The position numbers and the translations under genes are program-made. A stretch of 61,947 nt of DNA from Lentzea xinjiangensis (lineage in GTDB: Bacteria > Actinomycetota > Actinomycetes > Mycobacteriales > Pseudonocardiaceae), in contig NZ_FOFR01000034.1 in the NCBI RefSeq assembly GCF_900110955.1, forward strand, positions 1 through 61,947, read 5' to 3'. A model generated the notes under the pieces. The model had not been told where the DNA came from, searched no databases, and saw only the letters and a program-made list of their open reading frames with translations. Shown here in pieces: positions 7,279 to 15,828 of this stretch (its first letter is position 1; every line of letters begins with the position of its first letter).

Positions 7279-8340
7279 ATGAAGTACAAAACGCTGGGCG
7301 ACACCGGGCTGATCGTCTCCCAGCTCTGCCTGGGCACGATGACCTTCAGCGGCGGCAGCGGCGTGTACGAGCACATCGGTGAGGTCGACCAGAGCGGCGC
7401 GAACGAACTGGTCAGGACGGCGCTGGACGGTGGCGTCAACTTCTTGGACACCGCTGACGTGTACTCAGGGGGACAGAGCGAGGCGACTCTCGGCCAAGCG
7501 TTCCGGGACCTCGGGATCCGGCGGCACGACTACGTCATCGCGACCAAGGTCTACAGCCGGACGGGGCCGGGGCGGAACGATGTCGGAGCCTCGCGCGGGC
7601 ACATCATGGACGCCGTCGAGGCGAGTCTGCGTCGTTTGCGGACCGACCACATCGACCTGTACCAGATTCACGCGACCGACCGCTTGACTCCGCTCGAGGA
7701 GACGCTGCGCGCCCTGGACGACCTCGTCCGGCAGGGCAAGGTCCGCTACGTCGGCGTGTCGAACTGGAACGCTTGGCGGATCGCGAAGGCCCTGGGGATC
7801 TCCGACCGCCTCGGCCTGGCGCCCGTCGACACCGTGCAGTCCTACTACTCGCCGGCCGGACGGGACGTCGAACGGGAGATCGTCCCGCTGCTCGACGAGG
7901 AGCGGCTGGGGCTGCTGGTGTGGAGCCCGCTGGCCGGTGGCCTGCTGCCGGGCAAGTTCAGCCGCGACGAGCAGGACCCGGCCGGGGCGCGGCGGTCGGG
8001 GCTGGACTTCCCCGTCGTCGACGAGGAACGGGCCTGGCGGGTGCTGGACGTGCTGGGGCCGATCGCCCGCGACCACGGGTGCACGCCGGCGCGGGTCGCG
8101 CTCGCCTGGCTGCTCACCCGCCCCGCGGTGACGTCGGTGCTCATCGGCGCCCGGCGGCTCACCCAGATCGAGGACAACCTGGCCGCGGTCGACGTCGTCC
8201 TCGGCGAGGACGAGATCCGCCGCCTGGACGAGGTCAGCGAGCTGCCGCCCGAGTACCCGGGCTGGATGCTCGACACCCAGGGCGCGGACCGCTGGGAGCC
8301 GGTGGACCTCTGGGGTGCCCGGACCGCACCCACGTCCTGA
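7279..8340 (+). CDS. Aldo/keto reductase
   Basis: 353 residues from ATG 7279, which has AGGA eight bases upstream and gives the usual family start MKYKTLGDTGLIVSQLCLG. An in-frame ATG at 7264 would add five residues. The catalytic tetrad is visible as Asp57 (NFLDTADVY), Tyr62, Lys90 (VIATKVYS) and the His of LYQIHATD near 125. NADPH-binding signatures occur in VRYVGVSNWN and in SVLIGARRLTQIEDNL. The length matches the YajO/IolS-like AKR group. It reduces an unknown aldehyde or ketone with NADPH in the cytoplasm. It stands alone between the peptide operon and the SARP regulator. It could tailor the polyketide by carbonyl reduction, but nothing in the sequence shows that. Confidence 0.9.
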   Translation: MKYKTLGDTGLIVSQLCLGTMTFSGGSGVYEHIGEVDQSGANELVRTALDGGVNFLDTADVYSGGQSEATLGQAFRDLGIRRHDYVIATKVYSRTGPGRNDVGASRGHIMDAVEASLRRLRTDHIDLYQIHATDRLTPLEETLRALDDLVRQGKVRYVGVSNWNAWRIAKALGISDRLGLAPVDTVQSYYSPAGRDVEREIVPLLDEERLGLLVWSPLAGGLLPGKFSRDEQDPAGARRSGLDFPVVDEERAWRVLDVLGPIARDHGCTPARVALAWLLTRPAVTSVLIGARRLTQIEDNLAAVDVVLGEDEIRRLDEVSELPPEYPGWMLDTQGADRWEPVDLWGARTAPTS

Positions 8341-9073
8341 TCCTGCCCATGCCCGCGAGGATCGGAAAATCGGCACTCGGCTTCTGAACGGTCGTGGTAC
8401 GGGCTGTCGTGCTCGGTGGAGTCGATGATAAGCAGAAAGGTGCACGGGTACGTGGCTGTTCACGTTTGACGAAGAAGAATCGCTGAAGTCATCGAGGTGA
8501 ACGGTGTGGAGCAGGGGGCGGCTGACTGGTGTGAGCGGCCGGACGGGTGAAATTCGCTCGATTGTTCTCATGGCATTGCGATCACTGCCCCGGTGTGCGC
8601 GTGGAACCGGGGTGGACCGGCCGCGGACGTTGTCGGCTCGTGCTGGTCCCGCCGGATCGGCGCCGGGGAACCGCTCGTGACCGCGGACCTGCGGTCGAGG
8701 CGTTCTGCCTCGTCAGGAACACCGGCCGAGGTCCCAGCGGCGGCCGGACCGCTCTTTAGGTGTCCTACCAGGATTCGGGTACCGAGGTGAGGAACTGGTG
8801 ACATGCCGGTCTCTTCTTGAGGTATTAATTGTGCGGCACCCCGTGCCTGGTGGGGCGTGTGAGGTTTTCGTGAGCGTCTCATTTGGTGTGGCGGCGGCGA
8901 GGCTGTTCGCATAGGGCGTCGATCTGTATTGTGTTGTGGTGGTGCCCGAACGACACGGGCCGAGCAACCTCGAATTCGATGTGCTCGAGGTGGGTGAAAT
9001 AGTTGTTCGCTCACCGTCTCCTGGATCAAAAACGCGCTTTCGGCGCGGGGTTCGACCTGAGTGGGGTGGCGAT
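8341..9073. other. Long upstream region of the SARP regulator gene
   Basis: About 730 bases with no credible gene; open frames on both strands lack family likeness and sensible codon use. Base composition is visibly lower in GC than the flanks (for example 8440-8590 and 8815-8935). A TATTAA box at 8823-8828 with a TGACA-like element about 20 bases upstream is a weak promoter candidate. The length suggests a complex control region for the regulator. Confidence 0.4.
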
Positions 9074-12000
9074 GTGACCAGCACGTCGAAGGGTCCTTCG
9101 TCGGCTGCGCGACCCGCGGGAAGACAAGACCTGCGGATCAACCTCCTCGGTTCGCTGGAGTGCTGGTCGGGTGATCGGCGGATCCACCTCGGCGGTCCTG
9201 TGCAGGAACGCGTCATGGTCGCTCTGCTGCTCGACGCGGGGCAGGTCATGTCGGTCTCGCAGCTGATCGACTTCGTGTGGGACGTGGAACCGCCCGCCAC
9301 CGCCGCCCACCAGGTGAGGAAGGCGGTCGCCCGGCTGCGGCAGCTGATCCCCCGCGGCGGGGAGGTGATCCTGACCGAGGGACCGGGTTACCGGGTCGAG
9401 CTGTCGGTCGAGCAGCTCGACCTCAAGGTGTTCCTGGACCTGCTGGAAAAGGCGGGGAAGGCGACCTCCCGGCAGAGCTGGGAGGAAGCGGCGGCGCACC
9501 TGCAGGAAGCCGTCGCCCTGAGACGGGGAGCGGTGCTCGCGGGCAGCGGCGGGCAGGCCATCCAGGCGGCGGACGTGGCGCTGTGGGAGCGCTACCTCGA
9601 CGCGGTCGAACAGCTCACCGACCTGCGCCTGCGGCGGGGTGAGTCCCGGGAGCTCGTGGGTGAGCTGCGGGAGCACGTCGCGGCCAGCCCGCTGCGGGAG
9701 AAGCTGCGCTCCCAGCTCATGCTGGCCCTGTACCGCTGCGGACGGCAGGCGCACGCGCTCAACGAGTACCAGCAGGTCAGCCGGTTGCTGGCGGAGGAGC
9801 TCGGGATCGACCCCGGCCGTGAGCTCTCGACTTTGTACGAGCGCATCCTCTGCAACGACCCGACGTTGGGCGTGCCGGGGCCGGAGGAGACACCGGCGCT
9901 CGAGGGCCCGGCTCGCGCCGCCGCCAAGCCGGCCCAGGCGACGGCCCTGCGCACGTTGCCCTACGACCTCGCGGACTTCATCGGCAGGGAGACCGAGCTC
10001 GCCACGTTGCAGGGCATCCTCGGCCGGCCGGTGGGCCAGGGACCGCGGGTCGTCGCGATCGACGGCATGGGCGGCGTGGGCAAGACGTCGCTGGCCGTGC
10101 GCTTCGCCTACCTGGTGGCCGACCACTACCCGGACGGGCAGCTCGCCCTCGACCTCCACGGTTACACGGCCGGTGGCACCGCGGTGTCGCCGCAAGCCGC
10201 CGCCGAGAAGCTGCTGGGCATGCTCGGCGTGGAGGCCGACGCCCTGCCGTCGGAGGCCGACGCGCGGATCGCCCTCTGGCGGACGATGACGACGGAACGC
10301 CGGCTGCTCGTCCTGCTGGACAACGTCTGCGACGTCGCCCAGGTGCTGCCGCTGCTACCGCGGAGCGCGCACGCGCTGGTCCTGATCACCAGCCGGACGC
10401 GGCTCATCGACCTCGACGGCGCGCACTGGCTGACCCTGGGCACGATGACGAACGAGGACGGCGCCGCGATGGCGGCCCAGGTGCTGGGCAGCCGCCGCGC
10501 CGCCGCCGAGCCCGAGGCGGTGGCCGAGCTCGTCGAGCTGTGCGGTCACCTGCCCCTCGCGCTGCGGATCGCGCTCAGCCGGCTCGGCAACCGGCCGAGA
10601 TGGCCGATCAGCTACCTCGTCGACCGGATGAGCGACGAGTCCCGGCTCCTGGACGAGCTCAAGTCGGGCGAGCGCGGCGTGGACCTGTCGCTGCGGATGT
10701 CCTACGAAGGCCTCGCGTCGCGGCACCGCACCGCTTTCCGCATGCTCGGCGTCAGCCCCGGCCGCGACGTCGACGTGTACTCGTCGGCGGCGCTGCTGGG
10801 CATGTCGGCGGTCAACGCCGAAGCCGTCCTCGAGGTGCTGCTCGACGCGCACATGCTCCAGCAGCACGAGATCGGCTGCTACACCTTCCACGACCTGGTC
10901 CGCAGTTTCGTGCGCCAGCTCACCCACGCCGAGAGCCGGGAAGAGGTGCTGGCGGAGGCGCGGGCCGCGTTCGTCCGCCTGCTCGAGTACTACGTGCGTG
11001 CCACCGACCACGCGTGCGACGTGCTCTTCCCCGGCAGGGCGGAGCTGCGCGGCGCACCGGCCACCGAGGAGTTCGAGCTCCCGCGGATGGCGACCGCCGA
11101 GGCCGCTCGCAAGTGGACCTACCGCGAGCAGGCCACGTTGCGGGACGCGCTGGTGCTGGCGCACGAGCGCGGGTTCGACAGCCAGGTCGCCCGGCTGGCC
11201 CGCAACGTCGTGTTCCTGCTGGACGCCGACGGGTTGTTCGAGGAGTTCGCCGAGGTGGCGCGGCTCGCGGTGATCTCGTCGCGGAAGATCGGGGACGCCG
11301 AGCTGCTCCGCCTCAGCCTGTCGAACCTGGCCGTGGCCGACTGGAAGCTCGGCCGCGTGGCGGCGGGGATCGAGGCCGTGTCGGAGGCACTGGCCGTCGC
11401 GACGGCGACGGGTGACCGAAGGGGCGTGGCGAAGGACACCGGGGTGCTCGGCCTGCTCATGCTCACGTCGGGGCAGTACGACGAGGCCCGGCCGCTGCTG
11501 GAGGAGTCCATCCGGATCAAGCGGGAGCTCGGTGCCGGGCGCGCGGAGGCGGAGTCGCTGGTCAACCTCGGCACCCTGCACGAGCAGCGGGGTGAGTACG
11601 CCGAGGCCATCGCCGCCACCGAGCGCGCCCTGCTGCTCAACCGCGAGCTCGGCGTCCGGGAGAACGAGGTCGTCACGCTCGCCTACCTCGCGATGACCCG
11701 CCTCGCCATGGGCGACGTGGCCGAGGCGGACGAGCTGCTGGTCACCGCGCGCGAACTCACCGAGACCGCCGGCGTACCCGGTGACATCGCGCTCGTGTAC
11801 GTCCTTTCGGCGCTGGTGGCCCACCGCCAGGGCCGCACGGCCGAGGCCCGCCAGTTCGCCGCGTTCGGGCTGGGGCACCAGGAGGTGCGGTGGACACCGC
11901 TGCGGAGCATCGTCATCAGCAACCTGTCCGCCCGCCTGCACCGGGTTCAGTCGGAACTGGCTGAGGCGCGGGCGTTGCACGAGCGTGCGCTCGCGCTGGC

Positions 12001-12157
12001 CGTGCAGATCGGGTGCCGGGTCGAGGAAGCGCGGGCGCTGGCGGGTCTGGCCGAGATCTGCGAACGGAGGGGAGAGGACGAACAGGCCCGTTCGTTCGCG
12101 CAGCGGGCGGACGACCTGTACGAAAGCCTCGGTATCCCCGGATACGCTCGTTTTTGA
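9074..12157 (+). CDS. SARP-family regulator with NB-ARC ATPase and TPR domains
   Basis: 1027 residues from GTG 9074. The frame stays open to a GTG at 8936, but that extension is not conserved-looking, so the start is uncertain. Domain order is: OmpR-like winged-helix DNA-binding domain (RINLLGSLECWSGDRR to GPGYRVEL), bacterial transcriptional activation domain (about 125-270), NB-ARC NTPase with P-loop GMGGVGKTS near residue 331 and Walker-B-like LLVLLDN, then TPR-rich helices to the end (RREL/EAIAATERALLLNRELG-type repeats). This is the AfsR/large-SARP architecture, normally an activator of a neighbouring antibiotic cluster binding heptameric direct repeats. It lies just upstream of, and on the same strand as, the PKS operon and is the obvious candidate activator. 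A hairpin terminator follows its stop. Confidence 0.9.
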   Translation: MTSTSKGPSSAARPAGRQDLRINLLGSLECWSGDRRIHLGGPVQERVMVALLLDAGQVMSVSQLIDFVWDVEPPATAAHQVRKAVARLRQLIPRGGEVILTEGPGYRVELSVEQLDLKVFLDLLEKAGKATSRQSWEEAAAHLQEAVALRRGAVLAGSGGQAIQAADVALWERYLDAVEQLTDLRLRRGESRELVGELREHVAASPLREKLRSQLMLALYRCGRQAHALNEYQQVSRLLAEELGIDPGRELSTLYERILCNDPTLGVPGPEETPALEGPARAAAKPAQATALRTLPYDLADFIGRETELATLQGILGRPVGQGPRVVAIDGMGGVGKTSLAVRFAYLVADHYPDGQLALDLHGYTAGGTAVSPQAAAEKLLGMLGVEADALPSEADARIALWRTMTTERRLLVLLDNVCDVAQVLPLLPRSAHALVLITSRTRLIDLDGAHWLTLGTMTNEDGAAMAAQVLGSRRAAAEPEAVAELVELCGHLPLALRIALSRLGNRPRWPISYLVDRMSDESRLLDELKSGERGVDLSLRMSYEGLASRHRTAFRMLGVSPGRDVDVYSSAALLGMSAVNAEAVLEVLLDAHMLQQHEIGCYTFHDLVRSFVRQLTHAESREEVLAEARAAFVRLLEYYVRATDHACDVLFPGRAELRGAPATEEFELPRMATAEAARKWTYREQATLRDALVLAHERGFDSQVARLARNVVFLLDADGLFEEFAEVARLAVISSRKIGDAELLRLSLSNLAVADWKLGRVAAGIEAVSEALAVATATGDRRGVAKDTGVLGLLMLTSGQYDEARPLLEESIRIKRELGAGRAEAESLVNLGTLHEQRGEYAEAIAATERALLLNRELGVRENEVVTLAYLAMTRLAMGDVAEADELLVTARELTETAGVPGDIALVYVLSALVAHRQGRTAEARQFAAFGLGHQEVRWTPLRSIVISNLSARLHRVQSELAEARALHERALALAVQIGCRVEEARALAGLAEICERRGEDEQARSFAQRADDLYESLGIPGYARF

Positions 12158-12224
12158 CCGTCGCCGAGTGCTCCACCCCGTCCGGCGCACCGCCTGACGC
12201 GGAGTGGTGACCGGCGCGGAGGTC

Positions 12225-12250
12225 GTTCCCGCCGGAGTTCCGGTGGGAAC
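12225..12250. terminator. Hairpin terminator after the SARP gene
   Basis: GTTCCCGCCGG (12225-12235) pairs with CCGGTGGGAAC (12240-12250) around the loop AGTT, giving 11 pairs with a single G-T. It lies 67 bases after the regulator's stop codon and probably separates it from the ATP-grasp-like gene. Confidence 0.65.
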
Positions 12251-12409
12251 GAATCGGTATTCACCGCGGGCATCCTGACGCGGAAGCAGAGTCAACAGTT
12301 GAGGTGGCCTTGGCGACGCGCTGTGCCGCACCGGTCTGCCGCGGAACGCGACGATGAGACGGCGGTGGGCGAGCACGCGGTCCGACGGGGCCGGAAGTGC
12401 GAGGCGGAG

Positions 12410-13462
12410 ATGAGCGCGGACGTACGGCTGCTGCTCTGTTTCCCGACTGTCTCCTTGGCGCGCAAGGCTGTGCGCAGCGGCGTCGACCTGCGGCTGGTGG
12501 TGGCGGAGGACGAGCGGCGCTCCTTCGAGTCGCTCGCGGCCGGCCGGACCGACGTGGTCGACGCCGGCGACGGGGACGCCGTGGCGCGGACTGTCGCGAG
12601 CGTCGTCCGGAACCACCGCATCACCCACGTCCTCACCGCCGACGGATTCCCCGCCACCCAGGCGGTTCCGGACGCCGCCCGTGCCGCGCACGTCCTGGCC
12701 GAGGACCGCAGGCTCGCGGAGGTGCTGGCAACGAGCCGGTACCCGATGATCCGCCGCCGCACCGCCACCGGTGCGGACATCGCCGAGACCGTCGCGAGGA
12801 TCGGCCTGCCGGTGGTGATCAGGTCGGGGTGGTGCGACGAGGTCGTGCTGCGCCGCGGTGCCGAGCTGGCGGAGTGGCTGGGTGGAGGCGAACCCGGACC
12901 GGTCGAGGTCGAGGAGTTCGTCGTCGGCCCGCGGGTCGTGATCACCACGGTGACCCTGGACGGGATGCACCGCGTCGTCGGTGTCACGGCCAAGTGGACG
13001 ACGGGTGGCGGAGTGCGGTACCTGCACCCGGCGGAACTGGACGAGGCGCTGGCATGCGAGGCCCGCGCGTCCGCCATGGCCGTCCTCGACCTGGTCGGCT
13101 ACGAGTTCGGTCCCGCGGAGACGACGTTGGTGCTGTCCGACAGAGGTCCTCGCGTCGTCAGCGTCCGGCCAGGGTTCGGGACCAGGACGGTCACCAGGTT
13201 GATCGAGACCGTGTCGGGCATCGACGTGCAGACCGAGCTGTTGCGGGCCTTGGCGGGGGCGCGGGCGCGCCCGCGGAGCGCCTCCTGGTACGCGGGTGCG
13301 GAGCAGCCCCGTCCGCGGGCGGGTGACGCCGGCGGCGCTTCGTACGTGGTGGCCGAGGGACCGACACCGGGAACCGTCGAAGCGCTGCTGGACCGCGCCC
13401 GGCACGCGGGGCACGCCCCCGATCCCCGACCGGCGCCCCGCCGGCCAGGCGGAACCGGGTAG
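12410..13462 (+). CDS. Degenerate ATP-grasp-like (carboxylate-amine ligase/carboxylase-like) protein
   Basis: 350 residues from ATG 12410, preceded by GGCGGAG; the frame extends upstream to 12299 without coding character. The N-terminus (MSADVRLLLCFPT, then LVVAEDERRSFESLAAG) resembles the alpha/beta pre-ATP-grasp domain of BL00235/CARNS-like ligases. HVLTADGFPATQAVPDAA matches the segment preceding the ATP-grasp core. The core has IGLPVVIRSGW where an ATP-grasp expects a P-x-V-x-K-P strand, so the key Lys is replaced, and VEEFVVGPRVVITTVTLDG as the specificity strand. The C-terminus carries LVGYEFGPAETTLVLSD and PRVVSVRPGFG, counterparts of the metal-binding end. Several catalytic residues look altered, so activity is doubtful. 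It sits between the regulator and the PKS and precedes a 60-residue peptide gene. The role is unknown. Confidence 0.6.
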   Translation: MSADVRLLLCFPTVSLARKAVRSGVDLRLVVAEDERRSFESLAAGRTDVVDAGDGDAVARTVASVVRNHRITHVLTADGFPATQAVPDAARAAHVLAEDRRLAEVLATSRYPMIRRRTATGADIAETVARIGLPVVIRSGWCDEVVLRRGAELAEWLGGGEPGPVEVEEFVVGPRVVITTVTLDGMHRVVGVTAKWTTGGGVRYLHPAELDEALACEARASAMAVLDLVGYEFGPAETTLVLSDRGPRVVSVRPGFGTRTVTRLIETVSGIDVQTELLRALAGARARPRSASWYAGAEQPRPRAGDAGGASYVVAEGPTPGTVEALLDRARHAGHAPDPRPAPRRPGGTG

Positions 13463-13546
13463 GTACTGGAGCGGTATCCCCGGGAGGAACGGATCGGGAA
13501 CCGCGGCTGCCACAGTTGTCCTGGTCGAGAAAACGGGAGGGACAAA

Positions 13547-13729
13547 GTGCTGAAGAACGCAACTGCGAAGCGTGTCGCCGTCATGGTGCGCGACACCGGA
13601 ATGGGACTGGGCGTCGCAGCCGTCGTCGCTCTCGGCGGTGTCGGCGCCGGCTCCGGGGTCGAAGGGCCCAACTCGGTTCCGTCGTCCACCGCGGCGGCCG
13701 CGACCGCCCCGGTCCTGACCGCGTCCTGA
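13547..13729 (+). CDS. Small 60-residue peptide
   Basis: GTG at 13547 has GGGAGGG six to seven bases upstream, a good ribosome binding site. The product starts MLKNATAKRVAVMVRDTG, has a hydrophobic Gly/Val/Ala middle (LGVAAVVALGGVGAGSG) and a Ser/Thr/Ala-rich tail (SVPSSTAAAATAPVLTAS). It could be a short secreted or membrane-associated peptide. A precursor role is possible because it follows the ATP-grasp-like gene by 84 bases. The family is not recognised. It is short enough that a chance frame cannot be excluded, although the ribosome binding site supports it. Confidence 0.45.
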   Translation: MLKNATAKRVAVMVRDTGMGLGVAAVVALGGVGAGSGVEGPNSVPSSTAAAATAPVLTAS

Positions 13730-13986
13730 ACCCTCGTCGCCGGGCCACTCCGGCAGCCGGCTGATCACTGCTGATCGCCGGGCACGTTCTTCCGTTCCCA
13801 TCGCGGCCGTCCCTCGCGCACCAGGGCGGCCGCGGGTTTCCAGCCGGTACGACGCAAGTCGGGACCGCTGTCGGTGCTGTGCACGATCAACGGATCTCAT
13901 TCGCCCGGCCGGTGGAGCCGGGCGCCTTTCCCGCGTCCGGGAAAAGGCTTCTTGCGAGAAGGACCGATCCGAGAAGCGGAGCCGCA

Positions 13987-15564
13987 ATGCCTGTCACGCA
14001 CGGAGGTGGCGTCGCACTCTTCCCCGGCCAGGGGACCCAGGCCAAGGGGATGGGGGCGGGGCTGTTCGACCGGTACCCCGAAGCCGTCGCGCTCGCCGGT
14101 GACGTCCTCGGTTACGACGTCGCGCGGCTGTGCCTCGAAGACCCCGACGGCCGCCTCGACGACACCCGCTACACGCAGCCCGCGATCTTCGTGGTCAACG
14201 CGCTGTCCTATTGGGACAGCGTCGACCGCGGTGAGCCGCCGGCCGACGTGCTGCTCGGGCACAGTCTCGGCGAGTACAACGCGTTGCTCGCCGCGGGGGC
14301 GTTCGACTTCGAGACCGGCGTGAAGCTGGTGGCGCAGCGCTCCGCGCTGATGGGGGCCGAGCGAGGCGGCGCGATGCTCGCCGTGGTGGGCGCTTCGGTG
14401 CAACGACTCGAAGAACTGCTCGCCGAGAACGAGCTCACGACCCTGGACGTGGCGAACCGCAACACGCCGTCCCAGAACGTGCTCTCCGGTCCGGTCGCGG
14501 ACATCGACCGGGCTCGCGAAATCCTGGCGGCACAGGGGTTGCGGGTGGCTCCGGTGCGCGTGTCCGCCGCCTTCCACTCGCGGTACATGAGGTCCGCGCG
14601 GGAGGAGTTCGCGGCGTTCCTGCGCGGGTTCCGGTTCGCGCCGCTCGCCAGGACGGTGATCGCCAACGCGACCGCGCGGCCGTACCGCGACGGCGAGGTG
14701 GCGAGCACGTTGTCCGCCCAGCTCGACGGTGCGGTGCGCTGGTCGGACAGCGTCCTCGCGGTGCTCCGCCGGCTGCCTGCCGAGCGGTTCCGGGAAGTCG
14801 GCGGGAACGGCCTCCTGACCAGGATGGTGCGGCAGATCGAGACGGCGCCGGTGCCACCGGTGCCGAAACCGCGCCGGGTGTTCACCGTCGCGTTCGCGGG
14901 CGGTGACGAGAACTCCTACCGGCCGCTGGGCGAGCACCTGCGCGACGTCGAGCTGGTGCCGCTGGAGCGGCCCGGCCGCGGACGCCGCTACTCGGCGCCG
15001 CTCGTCTCCGACCCGGAGGCGCTCGTCGCGGACCTGACCGGCCAGGTGCGGGAGCACCTGCGCGAGCACGGCGACGAACCGTTCGCCGTCTACGGCCACA
15101 GCCTCGGCGCCCGGCTCGCGTTCCGGGTGTGCCGGCAGCTCCGCGCCGAGGGCCTCCCCGCACCGGTGCGGCTGGTCGTCTCCGGCGAGTGCGGGCCGTC
15201 GGTGCCCAGCCGGGAGCGGGACACCTGGCAGCTCACCGGCGACGCCTTCTGGGCCCACCTCGAACAGCTCGGCGGGGTGCCCCGGCAACTGCGCCAGTAC
15301 GAGGACCTCATGGCGCACTACGAACGCGTGCTGCGCGCGGACTTCACCGTGCTCGGCCGGTACCGCCACCACGAGGAGGCACCGCTGGACGTGCCGATCA
15401 CGGTCGTCACCGGTGACGGAGAGCCGTTCACGGAGGCCGACCTCGTGGCCTGGCAGCGAGAAACCACCGAACCGCTGGTCCGCTACCGGTTTCCGGGCGA
15501 CCACTTCTTCATCCGCGCCCACTGGGCCGAACTGGCTCACCTGATCGAAGGAGCGAATCCATGA
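13987..15564 (+). CDS. Trans-acting acyltransferase fused to type II thioesterase
   Basis: 525 residues from ATG 13987. The frame is open upstream, but MPVTHGGGVALFPGQGTQAKGMG is the normal AT start. Residues 1-290 form a malonyl-CoA:ACP transacylase fold with GHSLGEYNALLAAGAF (nucleophile Ser93), Arg in VAQRSALMG and AAFHSRYM carrying the catalytic His. Residues 298-520 form an alpha/beta-hydrolase of the type II thioesterase class: VAFAGGDENSYRPL, GHSLGARLAFRVC with Ser372, and GDHFFI with the late His. The AT should load malonyl units in trans, or act as an acyl hydrolase as PedC-like homologues do. The thioesterase should clear stalled acyl chains. It is first in the PKS operon and overlaps the ACP gene start (ATGA). 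Confidence 0.9.
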   Translation: MPVTHGGGVALFPGQGTQAKGMGAGLFDRYPEAVALAGDVLGYDVARLCLEDPDGRLDDTRYTQPAIFVVNALSYWDSVDRGEPPADVLLGHSLGEYNALLAAGAFDFETGVKLVAQRSALMGAERGGAMLAVVGASVQRLEELLAENELTTLDVANRNTPSQNVLSGPVADIDRAREILAAQGLRVAPVRVSAAFHSRYMRSAREEFAAFLRGFRFAPLARTVIANATARPYRDGEVASTLSAQLDGAVRWSDSVLAVLRRLPAERFREVGGNGLLTRMVRQIETAPVPPVPKPRRVFTVAFAGGDENSYRPLGEHLRDVELVPLERPGRGRRYSAPLVSDPEALVADLTGQVREHLREHGDEPFAVYGHSLGARLAFRVCRQLRAEGLPAPVRLVVSGECGPSVPSRERDTWQLTGDAFWAHLEQLGGVPRQLRQYEDLMAHYERVLRADFTVLGRYRHHEEAPLDVPITVVTGDGEPFTEADLVAWQRETTEPLVRYRFPGDHFFIRAHWAELAHLIEGANP

Positions 15565-15824
15565 CCGCCGCGCTGACCGCTGAGCTGAAGCGCTACCTGG
15601 AGAACGAGGCGCTGTTCACCTTCGGCGACGAGATCACCGAGGACACCGACCTGTTCAAGGCAGGGGTGCTCGACTCGTTCGGCTACGTCTCGCTGATGAA
15701 CCACGTGCAGCAGCGCTACGGCGTCGAGCTCGGTGAGCAGATGCTCGACTCGGTGCTGGTCTCGCTCAGCGCGATCGTGAAGTTCGTCGAGGCGCAGGTG
15801 CTGTCCGGCGTGGACGGTCGGTGA
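15561..15824 (+). CDS. Stand-alone acyl carrier protein (malonamyl loading)
   Basis: 87 residues. ATG at 15561 overlaps the previous stop and has AAGGAG upstream. The 4'-phosphopantetheine site is the Ser in GVLDSFGYVSLMNHV. The acidic second helix typical of ACPs is present. It sits directly before an asparagine-synthase-like amidotransferase, the pairing known from glutarimide polyketide clusters. There a free ACP carries malonate that is amidated to malonamyl-ACP, the starter for module 1. That assignment is inference from context; the ACP fold itself is clear. Confidence 0.9.
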   Translation: MTAALTAELKRYLENEALFTFGDEITEDTDLFKAGVLDSFGYVSLMNHVQQRYGVELGEQMLDSVLVSLSAIVKFVEAQVLSGVDGR

Positions 15825-15828
15825 CGGC

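Noticed and set aside
8568..9029. Minus-strand 153-residue frame upstream of the SARP gene
   Set aside because: No ribosome binding site, no family likeness and Arg/Pro/His-rich composition typical of antisense noise.
13754..13781. Short GCCGG hairpin containing two TGATC copies before the AT-thioesterase gene
   Set aside because: Only about five pairs with a long loop; not clearly better than chance in such GC-rich DNA.
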